5,114 nt of DNA, taken from contig JABFSW010000193.1 in assembly GCA_013140415.1 (NCBI GenBank), forward strand, positions 1-5,114, read 5' to 3'. Both the position numbers and the translations under genes were made by a program. Shown here in pieces: positions 4,353 to 5,114 of the stretch (positions within the stretch are counted from its first letter, which is position 1; every line of letters begins with the position of its first letter). This stretch comes from Nitrosarchaeum sp. (GTDB taxonomy: Archaea; Thermoproteota; Nitrososphaeria; Nitrososphaerales; Nitrosopumilaceae). A model generated the notes under the pieces. That model was not told the DNA's origin, ran no database searches, and saw only the letters and a list, made by a program, of their open reading frames with translations.

Positions 4353-5114
4353 TTAGACTTTTTGTTCTAAAACCCAATCATATCCTTCGCTTTCTAATTT
4401 ATCTGCAAGTGATGCATCCCCTGTTTTTAAGATTTGACCCCTGGCAAAGACATGAACATAATCTAATTTATCTAAGAATTTTAAAATTCTTGCATAATGA
4501 GTAATTACAATTACAGTTGCATCTTTTCCTGAAACTTGACTTATTGCCTTAGCTACTGCTTGAACAGCATCTATATCTAAACCTGAATCTGGTTCGTCTA
4601 AAATTGAAATCTTTGGTTTTAAAACTGCCATCTGCAACACCTCCGCACGTTTCTTTTCTCCACCTGAAAATCCTTCATTAAGATATCTAGAAAGAAATTC
4701 TTCTTTCAATCCCACTTTATTCAAATTTTCTTTAAGATATTTTTGAAATTCTCTTACTGTGATGAATACTTCTCTGTCTTCTCCTTGGAGTGCTTTGCTG
4801 AGTGAGTTGTAAGCTGTTCTAAGAAAATGTGAGAATCCTACACCTGATACTTCTGTAGGGTATTGAAATCCTAAGAACAGTCCTTTTTTTGCACGTTGAT
4901 CTGCAGATAATTCTAAAATACTTTCACCATCTAACAAAATATCTCCTTTGGTTATTTCGTATTTTGGATGTGCAAGTAATGTGTATGCCAAAGTACTTTT
5001 TCCAGAACCGTTAGGTCCCATTATGGCATGTACTTCTCCTGGACCTGTTTTCAAATTTACTCCTTTGAGAATTTCTTTACCTTCACGTGTAACATGAAGA
5101 TCTCTAATCTCAAG
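4353..5114 (-). CDS. sufC: SufC, Fe-S cluster assembly ABC-type ATPase (N terminus cut by window edge)
   Basis: SufC is the soluble ATPase of the SUF system; it binds SufB and SufD and drives assembly of iron-sulfur clusters. The window holds 253 residues, starting LEIRDLHVTREGKEILKGVN, so only a few N-terminal residues are missing; the TTG at 5054 is an internal leucine, not a start. In window numbering the Walker A is GPNGSGKST (33-41), the Q-loop FQYP has Gln84, the signature is FSGGEKKR (149-156), Walker B is ILDEPD (171-176) with catalytic Glu174, the D-loop SGLD follows, and the H-switch is His206 in VITHYAR. FSGGEKKR and the DEPDSGLDIDAV stretch are typical of SufC rather than of transporters. 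The C terminus LESEGYDWVLEQ is also characteristic. All ATPase residues are intact. SufB and SufD are expected beyond the right edge, but are not seen. Ahb-pathway radical SAM enzymes would need its clusters. Confidence 0.95.
   Translation of the reverse strand, partial: LEIRDLHVTREGKEILKGVNLKTGPGEVHAIMGPNGSGKSTLAYTLLAHPKYEITKGDILLDGESILELSADQRAKKGLFLGFQYPTEVSGVGFSHFLRTAYNSLSKALQGEDREVFITVREFQKYLKENLNKVGLKEEFLSRYLNEGFSGGEKKRAEVLQMAVLKPKISILDEPDSGLDIDAVQAVAKAISQVSGKDATVIVITHYARILKFLDKLDYVHVFARGQILKTGDASLADKLESEGYDWVLEQKV

Noticed and set aside
4353..5054. SufC starting at the TTG at 5054
   Set aside because: The frame stays open upstream to the window edge and encodes the expected N-terminal strand LEIRDLHVTREGKEILKGVN, so 5054 is internal.

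Overview
The window looks like part of an ammonia-oxidising archaeon (Nitrososphaeria/Thaumarchaeota, Nitrosopumilus-like). The basis is a strongly A+T-rich, tightly packed sequence, archaeal TATA boxes about 26 bases upstream of start codons with almost no leader, and the gene content: a siroheme-decarboxylase fusion, an archaeal-style Cld/ChdC-family protein, SufC and a DUF167 protein. The lineage is inferred from family recognition, not from a database search.

Left part (1-1482): two genes diverge from a 70-base spacer. Leftward runs a precorrin-2 dehydrogenase/sirohydrochlorin ferrochelatase-like gene that leaves the window. Its reading frame is broken by an apparent one-base deletion near 121-128, after which the family sequence resumes in another frame and stays open to the window edge. 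Rightward runs a 350-residue protein made of two tandem Lrp/AsnC-like halves, matching siroheme decarboxylase AhbA and AhbB (NirD/NirL) fused in one chain.

Middle part (1479-4039): a leftward, translationally coupled operon. It starts with a Cld-family protein (ChdC/HemQ-like), followed by a DUF1802 protein, an aldo/keto reductase and a small protein with a cysteine/histidine zinc-binding tail. Junctions are TAGTG (1-base overlap), ATGA (4-base overlap) and a 7-base gap. The last gene meets the AhbAB gene tail to tail, and the two stop codons share the palindrome TTAA.

Right part (4083-5114): a short DUF167 (YggU-like) gene and a SufC iron-sulfur assembly ATPase, both leftward. SufC is cut only at its extreme N terminus by the window edge.

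Together, the left and middle parts carry the entry (sirohydrochlorin/siroheme formation), the middle (siroheme decarboxylation) and possibly the last step (coproheme decarboxylation) of the archaeal siroheme-dependent heme b route. Iron-sulfur assembly lies next door. No mobile element, CRISPR array, tRNA or rRNA was seen, and no stretch over 300 bases lacks a gene. I did not find a convincing undescribed system. The best leads are the frameshift, the ChdC-centred operon with two uncharacterised proteins, and the shared TATA element.
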